From the NCBI RefSeq assembly GCF_004358165.1, contig NZ_SMTG01000004.1, forward strand, positions 434,001 to 498,000: DNA of 64,000 nucleotides, given 5' to 3'. Both the position numbers and the translations under genes were made by a program. The notes under the pieces are model-generated. The model ran no database searches and had not been told where the DNA came from. It saw only the letters and a list, made by a program, of their open reading frames with translations. Positions 17,764-26,585 of this stretch are shown piece by piece. Within the stretch, counting starts at the first letter, position 1, and every line of letters starts with the position of its first letter. This DNA comes from Luteimonas terrae (GTDB lineage Bacteria; Pseudomonadota; Gammaproteobacteria; Xanthomonadales; Xanthomonadaceae).

Positions 17764-18402
17764 GTGTCGCGCATGACGCCACCGACCTCCCGTCCCGAAC
17801 GTCCGTTCGCACCGTCGTGCGAGCGCAACCGCGATCCCATCCTCGGCGTGCTGCACGACGTGTTCGGCGATCGCAGCGCGGTGCTCGAGATCGGCAGCGG
17901 TACCGGCCAGCACGCGGTGCACTTCGCCGCGGCGATGCCATGGCTGCGCTGGCAGTGCTCCGAGCGCGCACCGCATCTGCCCGGCATCACGCAGTGGCTG
18001 GATGAGGCGGCCCTGCCGAACACGCCCCCGCCGATCGCGCTCGACGTCGCCACCGGTCCCTGGCCGCCCGCGCGCTTCGATGCGGCGTTCACCGCCAATA
18101 CGCTGCACATCATGGGCTGGCCCGAGGTCGAAGCCTGCTTCGCCGGGCTCGACGCGACGCTGGCCGCGGACGCGACGCTGGTGGTCTACGGCCCCTTCAA
18201 CTGCGACGGCCGCTACACCAGCGACAGCAACCGCGAGTTCGATGCCTGGCTCGAGGCGCGCGACCCCCGCTCGGGCATCCGCGATCTCGAGGCGGTGGAT
18301 GCGCTGGCACAGGCGATCGGCTTCCAGCGCGAGGCGACGATCGAGATGCCGGCGCACAACCTGTCGGTCGTCTGGCATCGCGGGTCCCGCGCCGGCTCCT
18401 GA
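17764..18402 (+). CDS. DUF938 SAM-dependent methyltransferase-like protein
   Basis: A 212-residue class I methyltransferase fold: SAM motif LEIGSGTGQHA near residue 41, then NTLHIMGW and YGPFNCDGRY, which are typical of DUF938. The family N-terminus ERNRDPIL is present. GTG 17764 is used; ATG 17773 is an alternative. It ends the egt cluster. Substrate unknown. Confidence 0.85.
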   Translation: MSRMTPPTSRPERPFAPSCERNRDPILGVLHDVFGDRSAVLEIGSGTGQHAVHFAAAMPWLRWQCSERAPHLPGITQWLDEAALPNTPPPIALDVATGPWPPARFDAAFTANTLHIMGWPEVEACFAGLDATLAADATLVVYGPFNCDGRYTSDSNREFDAWLEARDPRSGIRDLEAVDALAQAIGFQREATIEMPAHNLSVVWHRGSRAGS

Positions 18403-18463
18403 GGCCTCACGTCCCGCCGCCCATCCGTGAAACCGGTCGCGGCGCGGAGCGGCGGCCCGTGGC

Positions 18464-18469
18464 TACAAT
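18464..18469 (+). promoter_or_regulatory. -10 box of the TPR-like protein gene
   Basis: TACAAT lies 54 bases before ATG 18523. Confidence 0.35.
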
Positions 18470-18522
18470 CGATGCGGGGAGACGGCGTCACCCGGACGAC
18501 GTCTACGAGACACACAGGGGAC

Positions 18523-19164
18523 ATGGACATGGGATACCTGCGTTCCGGCCTGTGCGCGCTGGGGCTGCTGCTCGCGTCGACCGCAGGCGCGCAGACGCTG
18601 CCGGCGCCGGCCGAGTTCTACTTCGACGACGACGCCCGTACAGCCGTGCCGATCGTCGCGATCGCCGGCGACGACGACCAGACGCACGCGCGTCTGATGC
18701 AGCTGATCGATCGCAACGCGCGCACCGCCGACCAGGCGCGTGCGCAACTCGCCCGCGCGCTGATGCAAACCGGACGCGAGGACACCGGCCGCGCGCTTTA
18801 CACGCAGACCATCGCCGCGCTGTCGCCGCGCGCGCCGTTGCGCAGTGCAGTGCACTGGAACTACGCATGGGATCTGTATCGGCTGGGGCACTACGACGAA
18901 GCGCTCGAGCAGTGGCGGCAATCGCTCGACGGCCGCCTGCTCAAGCCTTCGTGGGCGCCGCCGACGCTGGCGCTCGCCCTGTGGTCGGCCGGGCGCCGCG
19001 ACGAGGCGGTGCGGTGGTATGCGGCGGCGGTGCGCACCGAGCCGACGCAGTGGAGCGATCCGGCGCGTTATCCGGCGCTGCTGCCCGGCTGGGCCGAGCG
19101 CGAGCGCGCCACCCTGACCGAGGTGTTCAACGCCTGGCGCGCTGCGCCGCCGGCATGGCCCTGA
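18523..19164 (+). CDS. Secreted tetratricopeptide-like protein
   Basis: A 213-residue exported protein with a signal peptide (cut near AGAQ, residue 24) and two or three degenerate TPR units, for example AVHWNYAWDLYRLGHYDEAL and PTLALALWSAGRRDEAVRW. AGGGG just upstream supports ATG 18523. It probably works as a periplasmic protein-protein scaffold; no partner can be named. Convergent with the ankyrin lipoprotein gene. Confidence 0.7.
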   Translation: MDMGYLRSGLCALGLLLASTAGAQTLPAPAEFYFDDDARTAVPIVAIAGDDDQTHARLMQLIDRNARTADQARAQLARALMQTGREDTGRALYTQTIAALSPRAPLRSAVHWNYAWDLYRLGHYDEALEQWRQSLDGRLLKPSWAPPTLALALWSAGRRDEAVRWYAAAVRTEPTQWSDPARYPALLPGWAERERATLTEVFNAWRAAPPAWP

Positions 19165-19220
19165 GCGGCGCTCGCATCCCGCAACCGCGCACGCGCATAC
19201 GCGGCTGACGCACCGCGGCG

Positions 19221-19979
19221 TCAGTGCTTGTCTTCGACCGGAATCCGGCGCGCGACCAGCCATTCGCGCACGGTCTCGCGGTCGCGCCGCGAGTCCGCCG
19301 ACAGCACCGCATCACGCGCGCGGAAGAACGATGGTTGGAAGGTATTGCCGGTGCGGTCCTTGGCCGTGGGATCGGCGCCGGCCTCGAGAAAGCGCACGAC
19401 CCACGCGGTCGCATTGATGCGCGCGGCCTTGTGCAGCAGGGTCGCGCCGAAGGCGTCGGTGGCATCGACCGCTGCGCCCGCGTCCAGCAGCAGGCGGATG
19501 TTCGCGTCGTTGCGCGCTTCGAGCGCATTGAACAGTGGCGTCTCGCGATTGCGGGTGTTGGGCGTATCGACCGGTACGCCCTTGGCGAGCAGTGCCTTGA
19601 GATAGCTGTCGTCGCTCTGCATCGCCGCGAGGTGCAGCGCAGTGTTGCCGTTGGCGGCGCCGGCAGTCGGGTCCGCACCGGCATCGAGCAGCGTCTGGAA
19701 GGCGCGGCGATCGCCCCGCAGGATGGCGCCCTGCAGCAGCGGCGAGCCGTTGGCATCGGTCGCGTTCGGATTGGCGCCATCGGCAATCAGTCGCCTGGCG
19801 TCGGCGCCGTCGCCGGCACTGGCCGCGCGTGCCAGCGCTGCGGCGGACGGATCGGTGGACTGGTCCTGGGTCATGCTTGTTCCTTGTCGGGCGCAGGCGC
19901 TCCCCGCCACCAGCACCAGCAGGGTGCAGGCGACGGTGCGCCACCGCGCGGGCGGGGCGATCGAAGCAGCAGCCATCAT
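19221..19979 (-). CDS. Ankyrin-repeat lipoprotein 1, candidate immunity protein
   Basis: A 252-residue lipoprotein: basic N-terminus, hydrophobic stretch, lipobox AGSAC, then five to six ankyrin repeats (for example NGNTALHLAAMQSD, FGATLLHKAARIN). The ending GNTFQPSFF...REWL is shared with the two other ankyrin lipoproteins nearby (GATFQSEYF, GATFQQYFF). It follows lipase 1 by 106 bases on the same strand. I infer a periplasmic immunity or inhibitor protein binding the lipase. ATG 19979 or the adjacent ATG 19976 is the start; the longer upstream frame would bury the lipobox. Confidence 0.8.
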   Translation of the reverse strand: MMAAASIAPPARWRTVACTLLVLVAGSACARQGTSMTQDQSTDPSAAALARAASAGDGADARRLIADGANPNATDANGSPLLQGAILRGDRRAFQTLLDAGADPTAGAANGNTALHLAAMQSDDSYLKALLAKGVPVDTPNTRNRETPLFNALEARNDANIRLLLDAGAAVDATDAFGATLLHKAARINATAWVVRFLEAGADPTAKDRTGNTFQPSFFRARDAVLSADSRRDRETVREWLVARRIPVEDKH

Positions 19980-20085
19980 GGCGAGGGCCCGGAAGCGGTA
20001 CAAGGCATCAGCCTGCCATGCGCGGACGCAGGCACGTGTGACAACGCGGCGCACGGACTCACGCCTGTTGCACGCCCCGCATCGC

Positions 20086-21765
20086 TCAACGGAACCAGTT
20101 CATCGGATTGAGGTTCTCGCCGGCCCAGCGCGCACCATCGGCGATCTTGCCGCCGGTCCAGCTGGCCGCATCGCCCACCGCATTGGCGCCGTCGACCACG
20201 CGGTCACCCACCCAGGCGGCACCGTCGGCGATCTTGCCGCCGGTCCAGGTCACGCCGTCGACCACGCGATCGGTGGTCCACTGCGCGCCGTCTCCGACCT
20301 TGTCGAGCACGAACTCGGCACCGTCGCCGACCTTGTCCATGCCCCACTGCACGCCGTTGCCGACGCCGTCGGCCACGTTGTCGACCGCGCGGCCGGTCCA
20401 CTCGACACCGCTCGCGACCGCATCGAAGGGCGTGTCGAGACCGGTGCGGTCGCCGAGATCGCGCAGCACGCTGCCGCCCAGGTTGGCGACGTTCTCGACC
20501 ACGTCGCCTGCGGTGCCCAGCGTATTGGACACGACGTCGCCGGCCAGACCGGTCACACCGTCGACCACGTCACCGGCGATGCGGAAGGTGCCGTCGACGT
20601 AGCGGCCGTTGCCGTAGTCGCTGCTCACCGCGTCGCTGATGCCGTTGTAGGCGTCGGTGACCGTCGAGGCGCCATCGCTGTACAGACCGCCGATGCCGTT
20701 GGCCAGCGAACCCAGCTGGTTGAGGTTGTGCTCGCCGATGTTCTCGATCGTGCCCAGTGCCAGGCCCAGGTTGGTGCCCGACCGGTCGGTGGGCGCCGTG
20801 GCCTCGTGCTGGCGCAGCGACTCGACGTAGGACGGGTTGTCGCCGCCACCGCCATGCAGGCCGAGCATGTCGAAACGGCCCATGCCTTCGGGCGGCGCGA
20901 CGCGCAGCTCGGTGCCGACCGCGTTCGGCGGCGACAGCGGCAGGCCGATGATCGGAATGTCCTGCTGCGCGAGCGTGAGCGGATCGCCATCGACGACGTA
21001 GCGGCGGATCTGGCCGCTGTCGGCGATCTCGCTGCGCGCAGCGTTGGGGTTGAAGCCCAGGCTGGCGAGCGTGTTGTTGCTCAGGCCCGACGAATTGAAG
21101 GTGACGCCCGGAATGTCCGTGGCGAGCATCGAGGCCGATGCCAGACCGCCACCGAGCGAGTGGCCGGTGATCGCCACGTTGCCATCGCCGAAGGTATCGG
21201 CAGCGAGGTTGGCCAGCTCCATGGCCTGCGAGTACTGCGCGGTCTCCATGCCGAGGCCCTGGCCCCCGTTGGCACGCGAATCGCCACCTGCGCCGAGGCC
21301 CCAGTTGTCGGTGCCGCGGTAGGCCACCACGTACTGGCCGTCGGCATTCTGGTAGATCGCCGCGTCGAAACCGGTCTGCGGGTCGTGCAGCGCATCGGGG
21401 GAAATCGGAATCTGGTTGCCCTGCGCATCGACCAGATGCGTGCCGTCGGCGCTGGGCTGCAGACGGTTCCAGCCGGCGGCTTGGAGATCCGCCTCGGCCG
21501 CGGTGCCGGTAGTGCCGTCGGGACCGGTCAGCGTGTAGCTGTCGTTCGCCATCAGCGCGAATTCGAGATCGCGACCGGGCTGCGGATCGGTCCCGCGGAC
21601 CGAATCGGCGAACGTGCCATCGCCCTTGGGATAGCCGGCGCTGCTGTCGACGTTCGCGGGTGTGCGCGGCTGCAGCGCGGACGACGCCTGCAGCGCCGGG
21701 TCGAGCGCGAAGTCGCGGTACGGATCGACCGGATTGCTGTTGCCGGAGACTGGGGACAGGCTCAT
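20086..21765 (-). CDS. Class-3 lipase 1 with C-terminal 11-residue repeats, candidate toxin
   Basis: A 559-residue alpha/beta hydrolase without a signal peptide. The lipase core spans about residues 65-300; the nucleophile is Ser203 in GHSLG, preceded by the oxyanion-region YRGTDNW. From about residue 455 there are eight or nine 11-residue units of the form DKVGDGAQWT, GGKIADGAAWV, GDRVVDGANAV: amphipathic helix repeats that could lie on or in a membrane. AAGGTG precedes ATG 21765. It shares an upstream promoter-like motif with lipases 2 and 3 and is followed by an ankyrin lipoprotein. Probable phospholipase effector released by a non-Sec route; the secretion system is not in the window. Confidence 0.82.
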   Translation of the reverse strand: MSLSPVSGNSNPVDPYRDFALDPALQASSALQPRTPANVDSSAGYPKGDGTFADSVRGTDPQPGRDLEFALMANDSYTLTGPDGTTGTAAEADLQAAGWNRLQPSADGTHLVDAQGNQIPISPDALHDPQTGFDAAIYQNADGQYVVAYRGTDNWGLGAGGDSRANGGQGLGMETAQYSQAMELANLAADTFGDGNVAITGHSLGGGLASASMLATDIPGVTFNSSGLSNNTLASLGFNPNAARSEIADSGQIRRYVVDGDPLTLAQQDIPIIGLPLSPPNAVGTELRVAPPEGMGRFDMLGLHGGGGDNPSYVESLRQHEATAPTDRSGTNLGLALGTIENIGEHNLNQLGSLANGIGGLYSDGASTVTDAYNGISDAVSSDYGNGRYVDGTFRIAGDVVDGVTGLAGDVVSNTLGTAGDVVENVANLGGSVLRDLGDRTGLDTPFDAVASGVEWTGRAVDNVADGVGNGVQWGMDKVGDGAEFVLDKVGDGAQWTTDRVVDGVTWTGGKIADGAAWVGDRVVDGANAVGDAASWTGGKIADGARWAGENLNPMNWFR

Positions 21766-21793
21766 GGCGCACACCTTCGGGAAACGATGACCC

Positions 21794-21826
21794 GACGATA
21801 GGCGGCGCCCGGTGCCGCCGACAGCT
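21794..21826 (-). promoter_or_regulatory. Promoter-like motif of lipase 1
   Basis: Minus strand AGCTGTCGG, 16 bases, CTATCGTC, ending 28 bases before ATG 21765. The motif before lipase 3 has the same left half, the same 16-base spacer and CTAGGGTC. Confidence 0.45.
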
Positions 21827-21872
21827 GGTGCGGACCCTAGGGTTGCGCCTCAGGACTGTTCAGCGGACGGCC

Positions 21873-22604
21873 TCAGTACGTGGCCTGGACGTTGGCTTCC
21901 AGCGGCACGCCGTTGGCCTTGAGCCAAGCGACGATCTCGCGCCGTTCGGCGCGGGCGCGGTCGTTGAGCAGGTTGGCCGGAAAGCCGAAGTATTCGGACT
22001 GGAAGGTCGCGCCACGGGAATTCTCCGTCTGCGGCCGGGCCCCCTTGCGCAGCAGCGCGAGAATCGCCGCACCGCCATTGGTACGGCCGGCGACGTGCAG
22101 CGGCGTATCGCCGTTGCGGTCGGCACGGTTCGGATCGGCGCCGGCATCGAGCAGCACCTCGGCCTGGCCGGCGGTCGGCGACAGCAGGGCCTGCACCAGG
22201 GGCGTCGCACCGGTGTGCGGATTGACCGCGTCGACATCGCCGCCCTTGGCGATCACCGCGCGCAGGATGGCCGGATCGCCGGAGAACGCTGCCGCATGCA
22301 CCGGCGTCTCGCCCCGCGCATTGACGCGATTGGGATCGGCGCCCCCGTCCAGCAGGGCCTCGACACTGACCGCGCGCCGCTGGCGGATGGCGTCCATCAG
22401 CAGGGTGTCGCCGTCGCTGCCGGGCGTGTCGGGCGCGACGTGTTCGAGCTGGCGGCGGATCTCGGCGGCATCGCCGCGGCGGACGGCGTCTGCCAGCTGC
22501 GCGGTGGCCGGGGTATCGAAGGCGTCGTTGCTCATGGACGGCTGGGCGCACCCTGCGGCGCAGAGGAGAATAAGGGAGGACGCGAGGGCGCGGATGCCGG
22601 TCAT
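21873..22604 (-). CDS. Ankyrin-repeat lipoprotein 2, candidate immunity protein
   Basis: A 243-residue lipoprotein with lipobox CAAGC (Cys19) and about five ankyrin repeats, including ARGETPVHAAAFSGD and NGDTPLHVAGRTNG. It shares the C-terminal GATFQSEYF...RREIVAWL block with its two paralogues. It lies 171 bases downstream of lipase 2 and just upstream of lipase 1. The repeats between paralogues are diverged, as expected if each binds a different cognate lipase. Role inferred from pairing and periplasmic location. Confidence 0.8.
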   Translation of the reverse strand: MTGIRALASSLILLCAAGCAQPSMSNDAFDTPATAQLADAVRRGDAAEIRRQLEHVAPDTPGSDGDTLLMDAIRQRRAVSVEALLDGGADPNRVNARGETPVHAAAFSGDPAILRAVIAKGGDVDAVNPHTGATPLVQALLSPTAGQAEVLLDAGADPNRADRNGDTPLHVAGRTNGGAAILALLRKGARPQTENSRGATFQSEYFGFPANLLNDRARAERREIVAWLKANGVPLEANVQATY

Positions 22605-22775
22605 GTCAGCGTCCGATCATACGCACGCGGCCCGCGCCGGCGGTGACGCCGGGATACTGACGCGATCGGTCCGAAGCGGATCCACGGCGTGCGGACGCGG
22701 CATCTGTATCAAGGCCGTCGTCCAGCGGGCGCAGATGCCCGGGCCGGGAACCGCCAGCACACATCCTGCGGATGC

Positions 22776-24443
22776 TCAGCGACCGAACAGACCGCCGATG
22801 AAGTTGCCGGCACCCTGCGCGACCCAGCCCACGCCGTCGGCGACACGCTCGCTCACTTCGCCCGCGACGTCAGTGGCGAACTCGGCAACATCGCCGGCGC
22901 CGTCGATCGCACCGGACAGCACGTCGCCGACCACACCGTCGACATGGGCGTCGACGTAGCCGGCGGCCTGGTCTGCATACCCGTCAACGGTGTCACCCAG
23001 CGAATTGAAGGCCCCTTCGGTGAAGTCGCCCGCGAGGCTGGCGACGCCCTGCGCGTACTGGCCATTGGCGAATTCGTTGGCGACGACGCTGTCGATGTCG
23101 GTGGCGAAGTCGTGCACGTTGCGGGCGTAGTCGTCCTTGGTCGCGTCGGGCAGCAGGTTCTGCAGGTCGCGGCCCATCGAGGACGGGTTCTGGTAACCGG
23201 GCTGCCACGGTTGCTGGTCGACCATCGCGGCGGTCAACGCATTGGGGCTGTGGCTGATCGCGGCATAGGCCAGCTCGCCGCCGCCGGAGACCAGCACCGG
23301 CGCAGCGAACGCGCCGATGGCAGCGCCGCCCAGCGGATTGCCGAACAGGGTGCCGACCACCGCGCCGCCGGTGGCGGTGACCGGTGCGAGCGCGGTCGAC
23401 AGCAGCATGCCGGTGACCGGGTCGCGCGCCGCTTCGACCGCGGTGTTGATCGCGTCGCTCTGGGCCTGCGTGAAGCCTTCGGTCGGGCCATAGTTCGAGA
23501 ACATGTTGTCGACGTCGGCCGCGGCCGGATCGACGACGATCTGCGTGCCCAGCGCGTCGGGCGCGACGATGCCGGTGATCCAGCTGTCCTGCGCATTGGT
23601 CAGCGCGTCGCTGGACAGCGAGTAGGCGCGGATCTGGCCGCCTTCGGCGACGTCGCGCGCGGCCTGCGGATCGACACCGATACGGTCGAGCGTGTTCGGA
23701 TGAATGCCGGACGCATCGAAGGTGACCGCCGGGATCCCGCTGGCCAGCGAACCGACGCTCGCCAGTCCGCCGCCCTGCGAATGGCCGGTGATCGCGAGAT
23801 TCGAGGAGTTGGCGCCGTTGTCGCCGAACACGTTCGCGAACTCGCGCGCGGTGTTGACCGCGGTGACGCTGAACTTGTCGCCGTCGTTGGTTTCGTAACC
23901 GAGGCCCTGGCGGAAATTGTTCTCCCAGTCCGGGCCGCCTTCGGCAGTGCCCCGATAGGACAGCACGTAGTTGCCGGCGCCGTCGGTATAGACCTCGGCG
24001 CGGAACTCCTGGGCATTGGTGGCGACGCTGTCGTTGGCCCCGAGATACTGCAGGCGCCACGCCTGCGGATCGGCGACGCCGAGATCCTGCAGCTGCTGGT
24101 CGCTGACCTCGCTCCAGCCCGCCGGCGGGCCGCCGCGGGTCTCGTAGACCGCGGTGGCGAGCTGCGACAGGGTCACGTCGAAGGGCTGCGCCTGCGTGCC
24201 GCTGGCGACCTGACCCAGCGTTGTGTTGGCGGGAATCGCGTACGGGCTGGTGCCGCCCTGCCCTTGCGACGGTGCCGGCGGCTGCGCGGCGGCCTGGATC
24301 TGCGGGTGGAAACCGGCATCCGGCCGGTACGGGCCGACCGGCGGCTGCGGTGCCAGGGGCGCCACGGTGCACTGCGAAAGCGTCTCCGGCGGCCGGACCG
24401 GTTCGTAAGTGCGTCCGACGCCATCACCGATGGTCAGGGACAT
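22776..24443 (-). CDS. Class-3 lipase 2, candidate toxin
   Basis: A 555-residue alpha/beta hydrolase without a signal peptide. The N-terminal 90 residues are Pro/Gln-rich and contain GPYRPDAGFHPQ, which resembles GSYQLEPGYHPQ in lipase 3. The core has LSYRGTAEGG and the nucleophile Ser222 in GHSQG. A hydrophobic Gly/Ala-rich segment follows (about residues 350-400), then an Asp/Val/Gly-rich C-terminal helix region (DGVVGDVLSGAIDGAGDVAE) ending in GNFIGGLFGR. ATG 24443 follows CGGAG. Paired with ankyrin lipoprotein 2. Likely membrane-lipid hydrolase acting outside the producing cytoplasm. Confidence 0.82.
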   Translation of the reverse strand: MSLTIGDGVGRTYEPVRPPETLSQCTVAPLAPQPPVGPYRPDAGFHPQIQAAAQPPAPSQGQGGTSPYAIPANTTLGQVASGTQAQPFDVTLSQLATAVYETRGGPPAGWSEVSDQQLQDLGVADPQAWRLQYLGANDSVATNAQEFRAEVYTDGAGNYVLSYRGTAEGGPDWENNFRQGLGYETNDGDKFSVTAVNTAREFANVFGDNGANSSNLAITGHSQGGGLASVGSLASGIPAVTFDASGIHPNTLDRIGVDPQAARDVAEGGQIRAYSLSSDALTNAQDSWITGIVAPDALGTQIVVDPAAADVDNMFSNYGPTEGFTQAQSDAINTAVEAARDPVTGMLLSTALAPVTATGGAVVGTLFGNPLGGAAIGAFAAPVLVSGGGELAYAAISHSPNALTAAMVDQQPWQPGYQNPSSMGRDLQNLLPDATKDDYARNVHDFATDIDSVVANEFANGQYAQGVASLAGDFTEGAFNSLGDTVDGYADQAAGYVDAHVDGVVGDVLSGAIDGAGDVAEFATDVAGEVSERVADGVGWVAQGAGNFIGGLFGR

Positions 24444-24471
24444 GCCCGCGCTCCGCTGGAGATTCGAGCGT

Positions 24472-24504
24472 CCACGCTAGCGCGGTCGCGGCCGGCTGCC
24501 ATCT
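24472..24504 (-). promoter_or_regulatory. Promoter-like motif of lipase 2
   Basis: Minus strand AGATGGCAG, 15 bases, CTAGCGTGG. It is a weaker match to the motif shared by lipases 1 and 3 (AGCTGTCGG, 16, CTANNGTC). Confidence 0.3.
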
Positions 24505-24625
24505 AGGGCGGCACCTAGGCTCGCGGGACGCGGTGCGCGCGCGCGCGCGGGGCTTTCGCAGTAGAACCATTCGCGTCCGCGCTCCGGCACACCCTTTCGC
24601 TCGATGGTTAGAGCGCGGCGCGTGG

Positions 24626-24758
24626 GATGGATGGATCGCAGCGACACCCGTCAGCGTCATCTGCGGGTGCCAGCGGCCAGGATCGCGGCTTCTGCGTGCC
24701 CTCCTGCGCTGGTGCGCGAAACGACATTCCGCCGACAGGTGTCGCTGCGCTCCACCCA
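24626..24758. repeat. Inverted pair of REP-like elements
   Basis: The 399-base gap between lipase 2 and ankyrin lipoprotein 3 holds no gene. Its middle is an inverted repeat: GGATGGATGGATCGCAGCGACACC on the left faces GGTGTCGCTGCGCTCCACCCATCC on the right. The half-site matches the single elements at 3897 and 4609. Confidence 0.6.
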
Positions 24759-24842
24759 TCCTGCGAAGCATCCAGGATCCCGCCGGGAATGCCCCTCGCA
24801 CGCTCGCCTACCGAGGCATGCGATCAAACCGCACGACTCCGC

Positions 24843-25565
24843 TCAGTGCGCGCCCGCCTCGAGCTGCACCTGATGCGCCTGCAGCCAGCCGGTCACGGCC
24901 TCGCGTTTCGCCCGCGCGGCATCGTTCAAGCGGTTGTCGGGCGTCTTGAAGAAGTACTGCTGGAACGTCGCGCCCTGCGTGTTCTTCGCCTGCGGATCGG
25001 CCCCGGCCTCGAGCAGGGCCAGCACGTGATCACCGGCGTTGATCATCGCGGCCTTGTGCAGCGGCGTGTTGCCGGTGCGGTCCGGGGCGCCCGGGTCGGC
25101 ACCCGCATCGAGCAGCATGCGGAACTGCACGTCCGTGCGCGGCCCGGTGGCACCGGCCAGGGGCGTGGCGCCGGTCTCGCCATGACGCGCGTCGGGGTCG
25201 CCACGATGGGCGAGCACGATCCGCAGATACTCCGGATCGTCGGCGATGGCGGCGCCGTGCACGGCGGTCGCGCCGCCCAGGCCAGGCGCGTTGGGGTCCG
25301 CACCGCTTTCCAGGAGCGCCCGCAACGCCTGCTTGGCCTGCGCCAGCATCGCCATCTGCAACAGGTTCACGTCCTTGTCGCCGCGCGCGTTCGGATCCGC
25401 GCCGGCCTGGATCTGCGCGCGCACCGCGGCAGCATCGTCGGCGGCCACGGCATCGGCCAGCGCACCGGCGCTGGCGTCGGAAAAAGCGGCTCGGGCGTCC
25501 ATCGCGTCTCCACTGCAGGCGGCGCCGGACAGCATCAGCAACAGGCTCAGGACTGCGGCGCGCAT
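24843..25565 (-). CDS. Ankyrin-repeat lipoprotein 3, candidate immunity protein
   Basis: A 240-residue lipoprotein with lipobox SGAAC (Cys17), five or six ankyrin repeats (for example GGATAVHGAAIADD, TGNTPLHKAAMIN) and the conserved ending GATFQQYFF...REAVTGWL. It starts 52 bases after the lipase 3 stop, the tightest of the three pairs, so co-transcription with lipase 3 is very likely. Same inferred role as its paralogues. Confidence 0.8.
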   Translation of the reverse strand: MRAAVLSLLLMLSGAACSGDAMDARAAFSDASAGALADAVAADDAAAVRAQIQAGADPNARGDKDVNLLQMAMLAQAKQALRALLESGADPNAPGLGGATAVHGAAIADDPEYLRIVLAHRGDPDARHGETGATPLAGATGPRTDVQFRMLLDAGADPGAPDRTGNTPLHKAAMINAGDHVLALLEAGADPQAKNTQGATFQQYFFKTPDNRLNDAARAKREAVTGWLQAHQVQLEAGAH

Positions 25566-25617
25566 GCAGGCATTCTCACACAGGCAGCGCGGGTGCCCCG
25601 TCGATACGCATCACCGG

Positions 25618-26559
25618 TCAGTTCGCCCAGGGCCGCTGTTCGCTCAGCGCCTCGATCACGACATCCTGCATGTGCTTGGCGATGCTGTGGGAGACGATCT
25701 TGAAGGGGTTGAAGCGGTCGAATCCGGTCAGCGGCGAGGGGTCGTCGAGCACGATCTCGTGGCCCGGCGCGTCGGGAATGTTGTTGACCACCCAGATGTC
25801 CTGCTGCGCCTTGGTCAGGGCTTCGCCGTCGACGTTGTAACGCCGGATCTGCCCGTCGGCGGCATCGGCCTTCGCCGTGGCGGGGTCCAGACCCAAGCCT
25901 TCGATGGTGCGGTCGTGCACGCCGGATGCGTTGAAGGTCACGGCAGCGCCATCGACGGCCATCGCGGCGGTCGCGGCCAGTCCGCCGCCGAGCGAATGCC
26001 CGGTGATCGCCAGATCGTCGCCATATGCGGCGGACGCCAGCTGGGCCAGTTGCACGGCTTCGTCGTACTGCTCGGACTGCCAGCCCAGCCCCTGGCGGAA
26101 ATTGGCGCCCGTCCAGTCCTTCAGGTCGTTGGAGCCGGCAAACGCGAGCACGTGGTTGCCGTCGCCGTCGGTATAGATGCCCGCGCGGAACCCGCTCTGC
26201 GGGTTCTCCAGCAGTGACGGGTCGATGCCCGCGGCCATCAGCTCGGCGTCGCTGACCCGGCTCCAGTTGCCGACCTGCTGCACGGCCGGGTCGTAGACCG
26301 CCGCGGAGATCTCCATCAACTCGAGGTCGATCGCTTTCGCATCCTGTCCGCGCACCTGGGCGTCGAACGATGCCGCGTTCGCCGCGTTTCCGTTCGAGGC
26401 GAACAGCGCGCCCAGTTGCGGGTGATAGCCGGGTTCGAGTTGATAGCTGCCGGTCGGCGTCGCCTGCGCACCCTGCGTCTGCGCGCGCAGCATCTCGGGG
26501 GGCGGCAGGCTATGAAGATTCGACTGCGCGACATTCGACGACTGGACGTTGAAACTCAT
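25618..26559 (-). CDS. Class-3 lipase 3, short form, candidate toxin
   Basis: A 313-residue alpha/beta hydrolase, no signal peptide. The N-terminus is Gln/Ser-rich with GSYQLEPGYHPQLGA (residues 37-51). The core shows LAFAGSND (the usual RG replaced by AG) and the nucleophile Ser189 in GHSLG. It keeps the block WTGANFRQGLGWQSEQYDE seen in diverged form in lipase 2 but ends at about the edge of the catalytic domain, with no C-terminal helix repeats. GGGAGGTG before ATG 26559 is a strong ribosome site. Paired with ankyrin lipoprotein 3. Confidence 0.82.
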   Translation of the reverse strand: MSFNVQSSNVAQSNLHSLPPPEMLRAQTQGAQATPTGSYQLEPGYHPQLGALFASNGNAANAASFDAQVRGQDAKAIDLELMEISAAVYDPAVQQVGNWSRVSDAELMAAGIDPSLLENPQSGFRAGIYTDGDGNHVLAFAGSNDLKDWTGANFRQGLGWQSEQYDEAVQLAQLASAAYGDDLAITGHSLGGGLAATAAMAVDGAAVTFNASGVHDRTIEGLGLDPATAKADAADGQIRRYNVDGEALTKAQQDIWVVNNIPDAPGHEIVLDDPSPLTGFDRFNPFKIVSHSIAKHMQDVVIEALSEQRPWAN

Positions 26560-26585
26560 GCCGCACCTCCCGGACCCGAGACCTC

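Noticed and set aside
19642-21801. 719-residue frame opposite lipase 1
   Set aside because: Antisense shadow; the opposite strand has the GHSLG lipase core and a good start.
22689-24506. 605-residue frame opposite lipase 2
   Set aside because: Antisense shadow of the same kind.
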